Below are positions 10,099 through 20,900 of a stretch of 64,000 bases of DNA, piece by piece (the first letter of the stretch is position 1; each line of letters starts with the position of its first letter). The notes under the pieces are model-generated. The model was not told the origin of the DNA. It did not search any database and saw only the letters and a list, made by a program, of their open reading frames with translations. Both the position numbers and the translations under genes were made by a program. This stretch comes from Phoenix dactylifera (taxonomy: Eukaryota; Streptophyta; Magnoliopsida; Arecales; Arecaceae): contig NC_052409.1 in NCBI RefSeq assembly GCF_009389715.1, forward strand, positions 7,737,605-7,801,604, read 5' to 3'.

Positions 10099-10658
10099 GA
10101 TAAACTTGTCTGTACGTCCAATGTTATAATAGTATGCTAGAGTTGGTTTTTATAATTGATACAACTAAAGTTCATCTATGTTCATCGAGACTTGGAGCTC
10201 CAGCAACCTCCTTTTCATATCAGGGTCCATGTCATGTAACCTCCAATTGATTGTAGGGATTACACAAATATCAGCAAGGAAAACAGGTTCACAGCAGATT
10301 CCAGATCTGAATTTCTGAATATTGGTAGATAACGGATAGGAGAGCAGGGGAATAGCAAAGTTTTGCGAAGAATAGAGTGTGGAGAAGATGAGAGGGTTAG
10401 AGGAGGAAATAGGGAACTGTGGCTAGGTTTTTTGCGCACAATTCCTGCTCTCCAAAATAGTCAACTAACTCTCCTTTTCAATCTTTTTTAATCAGCCATG
10501 ATCCTTTTAACAAGAAAAACCTATCCCCTATTCCTATTCCTATTCCTATTCCTACCAATTAATTATGATGTAATGGTTCAAAGGACCTTGTACACCTGAA
10601 TAAATTTGAATATCTTAACATACATTATCCCCATATTCTTATCATTATCACTATAGTT
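10099..10658. other. Intergenic, with a short CCTATT microsatellite
   Basis: No gene is recognised. cctattcctattcctatt repeats at about 10526-10552. A poly-T run near 10658-10676 belongs to the following LINE tail. Confidence 0.5.
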
Positions 10659-10845
10659 TTTTTTGTTTTTTTTTTTATATACAACGACTGCTCACACCCT
10701 ACGGATATAAAAACGGCCTATAAGATCAGAAAATAAAAGGTTACACAGGAGCTCCGGCATAGATACATGGTCTATCAAGATAAACCCTCCAGCATGGTGA
10801 GTAGCAAAGAGGGCAATCCCATCAACGGCACCGTTGGCCTCCTAT
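10659..10845 (-). pseudogene. LINE 3' tail fragment (RNase H end plus poly-A)
   Basis: On the minus strand the reading EANGAVDGIALFATHHAGG corresponds to the C-terminal EANGAADWVAAYAAHH block of the LINE RNase H seen intact at 34331-35104. The poly-T at 10658-10676 (+ strand) is the poly-A tail. Only about 190 bp of the element is present, a strongly 5'-truncated insertion. Confidence 0.65.
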
Positions 10846-11220
10846 AATATTTTTTTGATTGTTGCTCAAAGAAACTGTAGCTTTTTCTCAAACAGTGAAA
10901 ACACACACTCTCACACAAAGTCCTTGGGGAATCCCCTTTTCTTTCCCTTGCTTTCCACTTCATTCTCAAGCAATACAAAGTAATACCCTTAAATGGGACC
11001 AAGACCATGCATAAACTGTCATTTACGTGTTTTTTTATATTAAAAAAAAGTTCCTTTGATTTACATGCAGGGGCGTCCACGAGACAAAATTCTGGATAAC
11101 ATCATTAGGTGAACCATCTCCAATCAGGACCGTTCACCCAACTGAAAATCTTCTCCATCAATTAACCCAATACCAGTGAAGTGGACGCGAAGCAACGAAG
11201 CACCATCATTTTATTATTCC

Positions 11221-11398
11221 CTTCAGCAAATGAAACTCCCCTCTCCCTCTCCCTCTCCCTCTCCCTCCCTCCGACGACCTCTCGACTTGTAATCATCAAA
11301 ACAAAATAAAACCATTCCATTCCCCCTCCCTTCCACCACCTTAACACCTCCATCATCCCCCCCCTCTTCTCTCGCTCTCTCTCTCTCTCAAACACTTG
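11221..11398 (+). repeat. CT-rich leader microsatellites upstream of the WEB-family gene
   Basis: (CCCTCT)n at about 11240-11270 and (CT)n at about 11370-11391, just upstream of the ATG at 11442. CT-rich 5' leaders are common in plant genes, so these are likely 5' UTR. No TATA box was assigned. Confidence 0.6.
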
Positions 11399-11441
11399 CA
11401 TCCATGTGGCAGTCTTAGTTGTTAGAGAGGAAGAACAGAAC

Positions 11442-13473
11442 ATGGAGAGAAGAGCAGTGGCGGCGAGAGCCGAGATCGACACAAGGCCGCCATTCCGGTC
11501 GGTGAAGGAAGCCGTTATACTCTTTGGCGAGAGGGTCTTAACAGGAGAGGACTATGTCAACAAGCTTAATGAGGTAGCCTCTTTCCAGCTCTCTCTCTTT
11601 TATTTTGCTCAAAAAAAAAAAAAAAAAAAGCAAATCTGTCTCTATTATGTATTTATCATATATGGATAGGTGACTTGTGACTCGAAGAATTAACCCAACT
11701 GCCGGATGCCAAAGCTATTTGGTGTGAATAATCGTGAAAATAGCAGGATATTGAGGATCAGTGTGGATGTATGTTTAGTCCTACATCGATTATGGGCCGA
11801 GTTCGCTCTGATACTATTTGTCACAACCCACCCAATACCTTAACCAAAAAGGCTAATAGAAGATATTATTTGGACTTCTTGATCTTCTATAAGTACTCAA
11901 GGTCTATTCGGTGAATAATCAATATGGGACTAAACACGCACCCGCATAGATCCTCACAGGAGCTTTGTTAAGTTTATGGAGGTCTTTGTATTAAACCTAC
12001 TGGTCAACACAGGGGAAGCCCGCTAAGTTGGCTTCAAGGATAAGTTATTCCTAGCGTGCACTTTGGTGCATGGATAGGAATGGTGATGGGCAATTAAGCA
12101 AGGTATTACTAAAGGTTGATTCCAAGTTATTGGTTTTGCATTTGCTTTATGTAGCATTAGCAAGGTGATGAAAAAGCACGATTAACTTAGTCTTTGCATG
12201 GGTTACCTCTACGAACTTGGTCATTTTGCATTAGTCTATCATTGTTAATTGGAAGGGTGACGATGCATCAAATGCCCACCATGTAAGCATTATTATTATT
12301 ATTGCTTATGTAAATAATATGACACATGAATAAGTAGATGGTCTTGATCCGATCACATGCAACACACATGGAATTCTGATTTAATGAAAGCATCAACATC
12401 TGATACACCAGATAGTTGACTTGAATTATTATTCGATTAGATATAATTATTATTTTCTCCCAAAAGAAGATAGGTCTTTCTTTAAGACTGATAAATAAAT
12501 AGAACAGAGGAGATAAATTCGTCTCCATATCTTCCCCATTTAGAGAGTCTAGAGCAGAGGATAAAATTGGGAGGAGGAAAGAAGCCCAACTTGGAATGAG
12601 GGAGACGGAGTTGCTATAATGTCATTCTGTTTTGTATAACAATATGGATGAATCTACTTAAAAAACAAAAGGAATGAAAGAAAGAAAGAAAAAGAAAAGA
12701 GCATAGATGTAATCCCTTTCACCATTTAAGGGTAATCCACTTTCTCGAAAAAAGAGCGTCTCAAGCGAGAAAAAGAGTAGTTCCTCGATCAAGTCTCCTT
12801 ATAGGTCATGATGAAAGAAGTAATACAAATTGGTTCACTATTTGGTTTAAAAGCATAGACCAAAAGCATAACACCATGAAGAAATTTATCATATTAACTC
12901 ATATGATTGTTTAGTTATCTTGAGTTATGCTTCATGAAATCATTTTTTTTTTTGGTTAATAGATGCGATCTGCTGCAAGCTCAAACGAGCATAGCCCCTC
13001 ACAAATCGGGTCCATGAAGGCTGAGTTAGAAGAAACAAAGAAAAACCTTGAGAAGGCACGTGAAGAAAGGCTTAGAAATGGCGAACTGCCTCTGTTCTCT
13101 CAGAGCAGAGCTCGAGATGACAAAGAACGAGCTCAAACAATTGAAAGCGAGGGAATCAGAGAAACGAGTTATAGAATTGGAGATTGAAGACCTCAAGTTT
13201 GTGGAGAGTACAACCAAAATTCAGGTGGAGAAACCGGTGATTAAAGAGGGAATGGAACTGCAAAAGAACAGGAGTGTTAAGTTTGCTGACCCACCAACCC
13301 TGGCTCAAGTTTTGGAAGAACAAGTTTTGGAAAGACAAATGTCTGTGGACAGTGCAACAGAACCAATGAAGAAGAGGAAGAAGAAAAAGGCCTTGATTCC
13401 TTTAATAGGAGTGATTTTCTCTAAGAAGAAAGGTTATCAAGAAGGTGCATCACCTAATGCTCATAGATCATAA
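11442..13473 (+). CDS. Short WEB-family (DUF827) coiled-coil protein, one-base frame break in exon 2
   Basis: Exon 1 is 11442-11573 (MERRAVAARAEIDTRPPF, then SVKEAVILFGERVL; donor gtagcc). Exon 2 is 12963-13473 after an acceptor ttaatag. The protein would be about 213 aa: an N-terminal RAEIDTRPPFRSVKEAV block typical of short WEB-family members, a central coiled coil (SMKAELEETKKNLEKA, RAELEMTKNELKQLK), then a basic C-terminus (KKRKKKKALIPLIG, FSKKKG). The family is named for WEB1, which affects chloroplast movement in blue light; the role of the short members is unclear. An extra T at 13071-13073 shifts the frame inside the coiled coil, while the sequence on both sides is well conserved. A draft homopolymer error is the likeliest cause. 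The 1.39-kb intron carries a TRIM LTR. Confidence 0.8.
11819..11958 (-). mobile_element. TRIM LTR in the WEB-family intron
   Basis: A 140-bp LTR, TGTCACAACCC...TCCTCACA, the same family as 17694-18132. To its left gctctgatacta (11805-11816) is a one-mismatch form of the initiator-Met tRNA primer-binding site on the minus strand. A degenerate internal region and partial second LTR extend left to about 11690. Confidence 0.7.
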
Positions 13474-13944
13474 ATGTGGGGCATGGGCTTTGAAGCTCCA
13501 TGCTTGTGCTCAAACAATTAAGGCAATTTTTCACATTGGTTTTCCTTCCCTTTTATCTTCTATGTATTTTTCTTCAGTTTGCTCCATTCAGTGCCATATT
13601 TGGCTGTCTTACAATGTGATTGGAGGTGGTATTGTCATTCATCAGTGACTTTAATACATGATGTCGTGCATTACAAAGGTCCATTTCTCATTCATTCTTT
13701 CTTTCCATTCATCTAATAGTATTCATAGAAGTACTCTGGCTTAAATGATTCAGATGAACGGCATTAAGCTGCAAAGATTCTTCTAATTCAAGACGTATAT
13801 ATTTTACCAAAATATATGGAGCCGAACTATTTATTTAACCCAAACATATTCAAGCACATAATTTTTTTTGATCTCAGATGTAATTCAAAATTATAGATTT
13901 ATAATGATGTCAAACTAAATCTTCAATATTCTGACCACTAAACC
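13474..13944. other. 3' flank of the WEB-family gene
   Basis: Probable 3' UTR followed by AT-rich intergenic DNA. No other feature seen. Confidence 0.4.
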
Positions 13945-14096
13945 TTGTCTCACAACAAACTCATGCGAGCATGGTTTTAGTTTTGTATCCGTTATTCGCT
14001 GGGTAGATCATAGGTGCTTATATAAGATCAAAGAATCCAAAAAAAATATCTTCCGACTAGTTTTTTTGAATGAGGTCCTCAATTGTTACACTTGTT
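13945..14096 (+). mobile_element. Solo TRIM LTR, opposite orientation
   Basis: It ends gaggtcctcaattgttaca and contains ttatataagatcaaagaatcc and atatcttccgactag. These are reverse-complement matches to the LTR at 17996-18132. The left border near tgtctcacaacaaac is approximate. Confidence 0.6.
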
Positions 14097-14124
14097 GTGA
14101 CATGTTCAAGAACCTGAAGCAACT

Positions 14125-14480
14125 TAAGATAATCTAGGAGAATCACCGGACTCGATGTGGACCAGTTTGGCCACGATGAGTATTCAGAAGGATCACCAAA
14201 CTCGATGTGGAATACTTTGGCCACTATGAGTATTTAGGAGAATTACCAAACTCGATATGGATCACTTTGGCCGCTACGAGTATCTAAGGGGATCACCAAC
14301 TCGATGTGGAATACTTTGGCCACTACGAGTATTTAGGAGAATAACCAAACTCGATGTGGATCACTTTGGCTACTACGAGTATTTTAGGGGATCACCAAAC
14401 TTGATGTCGAATATTTTGGCCACTACAAGTATTCAGGAGGACCACCAAATTCGATGTGGATCACTTTGTATACTATGAGC
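14125..14480 (+). repeat. 50-bp tandem array, about seven units
   Basis: The phrase accaaactcgatgtggatca recurs with anchors at 14151, 14201, 14251, 14300, 14350, 14400 and 14450, so 49-50 bp spacing. Each unit includes tttggccactacgagtat. The related element at 6747-7126 holds only one unit. Confidence 0.9.
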
Positions 14481-15087
14481 AGGGATGAACAGGGTTTAGA
14501 AGCGAGATCTGCCACATTGGAAAGCCAAGTCTCATGCCAAACTTTTGGAGGTCATAATTTGGTCGTACGATACCCGATTGAGATGAATTTTTTTTTTTTT
14601 GAAATTGGATATCTTTTTGAGATCTACAACTTTCGATCAATTTCCTAAGATGTTGAATCGGGTCGAAATTTTATTGTTTAGGCCCCGAAACGAACTAATC
14701 AAACTAAAAGTTTTCTTTTCTAGCAAGACTTAGACCGGACATAGCTCTCTATCCGAGAAGAATCAAACCGAACAACAGAAAGCAGAGTTGATGTAAAAAT
14801 CGATAGCTATCTCCTCAAAAAAATTTAGCTTTCTCTAGAATATTTTTATTAATCATATTTATTTTAGGATATCTAGTTCTATTCGAATTAGGAGAAGAAT
14901 CCAACTCAAATTGTAAAAGAGGAGACCTCACTAGAGGCTATGTATCTCAGTTTAAGAGATATGAAGGATCAATGAAAGAAAAAAAAACTTAATGCCCCAC
15001 TTTCGAGAATCCTCTATCTTCTAATTTTCTTTTGAGACATTCGAATGGAGCGGATTGAAGAAAATCTTTCTTCTCTCCAATCGAATC
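14131..15087. mobile_element. LTR-like element related to 6747-7126, expanded copy
   Basis: It shares with 6747-7126 the start (taatctaggagaatc), the stretch gaagcgaga ... catt, tttttttgaaattggatatc, ggctatgtatctca and the end cttctctccaatcgaatca. It differs by the expanded 50-bp array and by about 270 bp of extra sequence (roughly 14640-14930). No internal coding region or partner LTR is present, so it is probably a solo LTR. A target duplication was not evident. Confidence 0.65.
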
Positions 15088-16150
15088 ATGAGATGGCTTG
15101 GTTGTGATGTGAATCAAAGGGACGATGATATGAACTGCATGAAATTCTTGGGACATCTGACTGTTTGTTGGCCCTTGGATTATATAGGAGTCTGACCTTT
15201 TGGAGCAAAGAGAGAAGAATCATGTATTGGCCACTCTTGAAGTTGGGTGCAACCATAAGCCTCACAATCTTGCCGTATTTGCTCACTTGAATCACAAAGC
15301 TATCCACATGCAACTTATGCATTGTCCCAGCAATGATCTATTAGATAGAATCTGATGTCCCTGCTTAGCTATAGAAAGCACAGTGGAGGTGCCATTTATT
15401 AATCAGTGGCCATATGCAGAAGAAATGGACTATTTAAGCTCTTCACTTGGAAGAATCAGAAACATGACCAATACGCCCAAATCATTGATGGTTGCTGTCC
15501 TTTTTTGCTGAACTAGGTGATTGTTATTAGCACATCACAGCTCGGCAACATCAGCTATTGTGGGAGTCAATGGAGTAAGAAGGTGGCCCAAGATTATAGG
15601 AGTGATAAGGTTGCAAGCTTTCCTCCAAACTGCCAATTGCTCTCATATAAATCCATCAAAGTGTCTTCAGCCATTAATTAGACTAGTCTAGCAATATTAT
15701 GCAAGAGAAACAAAGTAGAGTGGGAATCTTTTTCCTCTGTTGGTCAAATAACTTATGGCTCTGCTGATTAATTAATGTGAAGACTAGATGACCACGAAAG
15801 CCTAACTAGTGAAAAGGCTCTTCTGCTGGGTAGGGAAGCTCGTCGGTTCTTAAAATCAATGTGCTCACACAGATGAATGGGTATTGTGATTTTCATAGGA
15901 AAGGGCAGAGCACACTTTCTGTTGTTTATCCCATATGAAGTACAGAAGCAACAACCTAGTTAGCCATTCAAGCCTCCACAACTTTACCATGCTATGGATC
16001 TATATCTAATTGAATCAATCGCAAACATCATGACTAGCCCGTGGTTAATCTCCAAGCAACGACGTTCGTTATTCCACATGAACCATAGATCATGTCGTGG
16101 TTAACCTCCAAAAGGATATGTGCAACGACGTTCGTTATTCCACATGGGCC
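15088..16150. other. Unassigned intergenic DNA
   Basis: No recognisable gene. Near 16045-16160 a phrase (caacgacgttcgttattccac) occurs twice about 70 bp apart, next to TRIM internal sequence. Confidence 0.35.
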
Positions 16151-16330
16151 ATGAATCATGTTTGCTTTGATATCATTTCTGATGACCTAGGATCTCGTCG
16201 AAAAAATGCTAACCAATAAGGTATTATTTAGATTTCTTAATCTTTTATAAATATACCAAATCTTTCTAGCGCACAACTAATATGCACATATGGGAGTGCT
16301 TGTGTACATGTGTTGTAGAACATGTTGATT
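16151..16330 (-). mobile_element. Degenerate TRIM LTR with primer-binding-site remnant
   Basis: gctttgatatcattt (a diverged primer-binding site on the minus strand) is followed by an LTR-like stretch with ggtattatttagatttctta and ataaatatacc. It is clearly related to 17996-18132 but heavily mutated. Confidence 0.5.
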
Positions 16331-16469
16331 AGGGGATACCGTAGCACGGGCTCCTTGGAATTGATCACAGATCAATCATGTGAAATGTATGATTGGATTC
16401 TATTGAATTTAGTCCCTCAACCTAGTGAGGACACAAAAATTTACATGGAGAAAATATGTAAGGACCTAT

Positions 16470-16600
16470 GCAGGTATGTATTTAGTTCGACATCAGTTAT
16501 GCACTGTAGAGATTTTGATCCTTATACAAGATTAAAAAATTTAAATAATATCTTCTGACTATCTTTTTTAAAATGAGATATATATGATGCAACTATAGCA
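16470..16600 (+). mobile_element. Degenerate TRIM LTR, opposite orientation
   Basis: tatttagttcgacatcagttatgc and ttaaataatatcttctgac match the TRIM LTR read from its other strand. Borders are uncertain. Confidence 0.45.
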
Positions 16601-17180
16601 ACTCGTTGCATTTCTATATAATTTCTTTCATATTTTTTTATTGATCATTTTTCTTTTTCTCTAATTAGTTTTCAATCAATTTGTGGATTAGGGCTTCCAT
16701 TGCTTACACTTCTTTTATAGAGAACCATCTGTGGATTGCTATTTTTGGAGCCTATAGGTTTATTTAGTGCACCTGAAACTTGGAACTTCTTAGATTTTTT
16801 TTTTGATACCCTGGCCTTGGGTAGGGACACCATAACTCTTCACCCATAGTGAGTGCCACAAAAATCACTCATCATTTAATTTTACATAACTTGCAGGACT
16901 TGAGTTTCTCATATTTCCACCAATCAGCTCAAATAAGGCAAGGAAAAATATTGGATTCACCAAATAATCTTTTGTGAGATTGGACAATATCTTCACTTAT
17001 CATTTGATTTTACATAGCTTTTCTAGCTCGTAGATCCAAAATGACATTGTATTGGAAGTTTCTCCAATCCAAATTCAAACCGGTGGTTTTAAAATTCCCT
17101 TTATACTCCTGTATTTGTTGTTGCCCTTAGGTACCAATCCTACTTTATTTTGTCCCCAGTGATAGGTGAATATCCGGTGG

Positions 17181-17252
17181 GCCCGGGTGGGATGAGGCAG
17201 CGATGCCACGTACATAGCCCGGGTGGGATGAGGTAAAGACACCAAAAATTTC
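17181..17252 (+). repeat. 36-bp tandem duplication
   Basis: gcccgggtgggatgagg occurs at 17181 and again at 17217, with similar following bases. A small GC-rich island of unknown origin. Confidence 0.6.
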
Positions 17253-17287
17253 CACCTTTTCGAGGACAGGGCCGTTTCCAACAGGCT

Positions 17288-17635
17288 GTAATAATCTCAT
17301 CTAAAAAAATTAGATAAAAAAAATGCTATTTAAAATTTTTGATCTTATTAAAATCTATTTAGTAAATAATCAATCTTGATTTATTCATGCAGATCTTCAC
17401 ATACTCCTTCCATTTAAGCTCTATGTCTTTACTAGGCTAAGAATCCAAATTTATTCAAATTCAATCACAAATATTATGACTAGTTTGTGATCAACTCAAA
17501 TATATTTGTGATAGTATTCTCTAAAAAATTAGTCAGAAAATATTATTTGAAATTTTTAAATTGTATACCTATTCAAGTTCTCTCCTAAGAATAATTAATG
17601 TGAGACTAAACATGCACCTGTACAAGTTCTCACAC
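17288..17635 (-). mobile_element. Degenerate TRIM element
   Basis: Two diverged LTRs (about 17288-17400 ending gatcttcaca, and about 17516-17630) flank a roughly 115-bp interior. The interior starts tactccttccatttaagc, parallel to the polypurine side of the better copy at 17694-18132. Confidence 0.55.
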
Positions 17636-17693
17636 ACAGGTACAATGATATTTCCGCACTAGATCAAATAAAAATTGCTCCACACTTCTTTAC

Positions 17694-18132
17694 TGTAACA
17701 ACCGAGAACCTCACCCAAAATGACTAGCCGGAAGATATGATTTAGGTTTCTTGATCCTATATAAATATCCAAGATCTACTGAGCGAATAACCAATATGGG
17801 ACTAAACATATGTCCGCATGGGTCCTCACATACTTCCCTCGTTTAAGCGTTGATGTTCTCATCAGACTAAGAGTTCAAATTCATTTAAATCTAATTACAA
17901 ACACTACTATTGGCATGTGGTCAGCCCCAATAAATCCGTGTTATAGTGTCCTTTAGTCCATATAGGTTATAGGCCAGATCTGCTCTGATACCATTTGTAA
18001 CAACCCAAGACCTCATCCAAAATTGCTAGCCGGAAGGTATGATTTAGGTTCCTTGATCCTATATAAGTACCCAAGATCTATCCAGTGAATAATCAATGTA
18101 GAACTAAATACATACTCCCACGGATCGTCACA
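17694..18132 (-). mobile_element. TRIM (terminal-repeat retrotransposon in miniature), best copy
   Basis: LTRs of 137 bp lie at 17694-17830 and 17996-18132 (TGTAACAACC...TCACA), about four-fifths identical by eye, around a 165-bp interior without coding capacity. On the minus strand the 5' LTR (17996-18132) is followed after two bases by TGGTATCAGAGC (17982-17993), the standard initiator-Met tRNA primer-binding site. The interior ends with the purine-rich TAAACGAGGGAAGTA (17831-17845) before the 3' LTR. All signals for reverse transcription are present in 439 bp, and proteins must come from another element. The flanks tttac and tctat do not form a convincing target duplication. Confidence 0.85.
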
Positions 18133-19013
18133 TCTATGATTCAATTCCCAAGGTCGAAGCATGCAACTATTTCCTGCGTGGTAAATAGATCCGAGGTAAC
18201 CTCTTGAGAATATGACAGTACATGATGCTGCCTGCCAACTGTTTGATGAGTTACCTTCATGATGCCATCTCATGAGTCGCTTGGATTTTAGTTAGGAGAA
18301 AATGGCTCTGTTCTGAGCTCCGCTCCTTTCTTTTTCTTGTTTATAGAGGGGGAGAGAGAGGATTTTGAGCTGAGCTCTATAATCAGTGTTTGATGGATGT
18401 TGGGCTTGACAAGCCCTCATTTTTCCTGTAGTATCTTTTTAGCCCCTTTCACCTCCAATAGAATGTATGATTGTCCAACTTTTTTGCTTAAAAAAATTGG
18501 GAAGAGAACAAAGGAGTTCCTAAAATATATGAAAACTGTGTGATTTTTGACTTTCCCCACCTCCAAAAGTCAAGAGTTTGAAATCAAACAATAGTTCTGT
18601 AAACAGAAAGAAATCGAAAGAAAATAATTATACCTAAAACCAGATTTAGATGTGATGAAGTTTGATTCCAGTGGTGTCTTCCCTGTTATATCAAGAGGGA
18701 ACAATCAACAAAAAAGGGGGGCTTGTGAAGAGATACGAGCAAATACTCATTGAAAGAGATGTGTTTTGGCGCCGAACAAAAAAAAAAAAAAGAAGTGAGG
18801 AGAACAAAATTGTTTTTTCCTATTGAAGAAGATGAAAAGTGACTAAAATCCAGTACAGACCAGTACTACATTAGGAGCAGAAGTTAAATTATAGAAGTGG
18901 AAAGCTGCCATCTTTTTCTTCTCAAGCTTGGCCGCAGAGACTGAGAAAGTCTCACCACCAAAAAAAAGACTGAGAAATTCTTCCCCAGGAGATGCCATGG
19001 GGCATGCATCAGA
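18133..19013. other. Spacer downstream of WUS
   Basis: No gene is recognised. The 3' UTR of the minus-strand WUS gene presumably lies in the right part. Confidence 0.4.
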
Positions 19014-20507
19014 TCACGTGGACCCCGCGGGATAGTAGTAGGGGTTGAGGGAGAGATCTAAGGAGGTCGCCTGGTGGGTGGCGCCGCCGCTGCCGCCATT
19101 GTGGTGGTGGCGGCCGTGCTGGTGGTTGCCGTAGACGTGGTGGTGGTCAGCAGGAAAGCGTTGGTTGTTGCTGGTAGTGGTGCTGTTGAAGTTGTTCAAA
19201 TGAGAGCGAGTGACGAATTCCCCTTCTTGCTCCATTTCTTCTTCTTCTCCTTCTTCTTGTTTGATGGGAAAGAGTGGAAGGGTTTCGATCTCTCGAGTCA
19301 CCATCGCAACTCCTGCTTCGTGCTCCGAGGGGGGGTAGTGGTACATCCATGGCATCTCAGTGTTCTCTAATCCCGTGCATCCCATGCTGCTCTCCATTCC
19401 TGACCCATCTCCTGCTCCAGACAGGCAACACTCCTGTTCTCGCAGGAAGGGAAATTAAGCCATGAAAGTATGAAATAAATTTAAATAAACATGTTGATAT
19501 TCAAGAGCCAAGAGGCTTAATTCTGTCATGCTAGATTTCATGCTTCTTATCTTTGACGTGATATTATATGAATGAAGTATCTCTCAACTCTTTTGCATGA
19601 GTGCATATGAGAGTTTCAATTCTGAAACACATCCCTTTACGTAAAAGAGTGCAAGAGCTGTTAGGTTGTTTTCTTCACATAGAATGATGATTTTATCGTT
19701 ACGAGCACTACTTTTTATTCAATTTCCATTATTTCACGTAAGGGTGAAAATAAGTTCTACTAGACTTCGACAGGAGACATGCTAACTTGTGCAATGCTCC
19801 TCCAACTACTTGCTCTCCTAGATTAAAAGCTCAGAGATGGGTGGCACAGGATCTAAAACCTTTTGATAAGGACAAACAAAATAATGACTTACTCTAAAGC
19901 TCCTTTCCATGATCATGAAGTCTCCACAACCACTGCTTTCCATCTGCCCACAACCATACAACCCGGGAGAAGAACAGGGAGTAGGAAAACCTGCACCACC
20001 GCAGCACCAACGCCCAGTAGGCCAAAACAAATTAAGGAAACCCAGAAAAGACACTGAACAAAATTAGAGGAGGAGAAAGGAGGAAAGTTTACTACTAAAC
20101 AGATACATCTGAAATGGAGTGAGTTTAGTTACCGCACCGGGAGACACAGTGGTGATGGCGCTGTTGCTGGGTGGGCTGGCGGTGCTGGAAACGCCCACAG
20201 CGAGCCTTTTCCTGTGCCTCTCCCGGGCCTTGTGGTTCTGGAACCAGTAGAAGACATTCTTGCCTTCGATCTTGCCGTACTTCCGGAGTGCCGCGGAGAT
20301 CTTCTGGATCTCCTCGGCGGTCGGGGACCTGATCCCCATGTTGTAGTAAAGGTCCCTCAATATCCTTATCTGATCCGCAGTGGGGATCCACCTTGTGCCG
20401 GGCTGCCTGCCGAGGAAGCTACTCTTATTCCCTCCGACGCTATCACCAACCACAATGCTGGTGTTGCTCTCCACAGGCTGCTGTTCTTGGTACTGGAGGT
20501 GTTCCAT
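19014..20507 (-). CDS. WUS: WUSCHEL homeodomain transcription factor
   Basis: A stem-cell-organising nuclear regulator of the WOX family. Three exons: 20507-20138, 19990-19893 and 19433-19014, giving 295 aa. Domains: WOX-type homeodomain at residues 37-102 ([19 protein letters not shown], then [20 protein letters not shown]), a WUS box TLPLFP at 207-212, an acidic stretch ([16 protein letters not shown]), and a C-terminal EAR-like SLDLSLN at 280-286 ending YYYPAGST. The three-exon layout, [10 protein letters not shown] start and PAGS end fit monocot WUS better than WOX1-6. Exon 2/3 uses a strong donor (GTAAGT). The exon 1/2 junction is less certain. The frame works with a GTGCGG donor after 20138, whereas the better GTAACT donor five bases on would need one extra base in the T-run at the start of exon 2. 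The start is the first ATG after an upstream stop-free but ATG-less stretch. Confidence 0.88.
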
Positions 20508-20800
20508 GAAACCAAAAACTAAGAACAACGAGAGACAGAGAGAGAGGAAGGGAGGGAGAGAGAATGAAGTGGTGGACCAAGGGGGGTCGAATGAAGGGAG
20601 AGGGGGATGGAGTGGTGCAAGTATTTGAAGGGGCGGGGGGGAGGGTTGCTAGGAGATTTTGAGAGTATCAGGTGGATATCTTTGAGAGGGGGACTGAAGT
20701 TGACAGATGGGAGCTAAAAGCCAAAACAGGGTGTAAAAATATAGGGTCCAGAAGGAATCGCTTGGGCGAAAAGGCATCCAAACGAAGCAGCCTAAGACAG

Positions 20801-20842
<42 letters not shown>

Positions 20843-20900
20843 GGAGGGGGTGAGGGAGAGAGAGATAGAATTATGGATAATTTTTCATGACACAGGAGGA
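20508..20900 (-). promoter_or_regulatory. WUS leader/proximal promoter with purine-rich tract and AC microsatellite
   Basis: Directly upstream of the WUS ATG is a GA-rich (+ strand) block to about 20640, then a possible TATA-like ctatattttta (minus strand, near 20738-20748), then (AC)18 at 20805-20840. The leader assignment is inferred from position. Confidence 0.4.
20805..20840 (+). repeat. (AC)n microsatellite
   Basis: Eighteen uninterrupted AC units about 300 bp upstream of the WUS start codon. Confidence 0.95.

Noticed and set aside
14125..14480. CRISPR-like array
   Set aside because: Units are directly adjacent 50-bp tandem repeats without unique spacers, in a plant genome.
19074..19370. 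Plus-strand Val/Ala-rich frame opposite WUS exon 3
   Set aside because: It is the antisense shadow of His/Gly codon runs in WUS.
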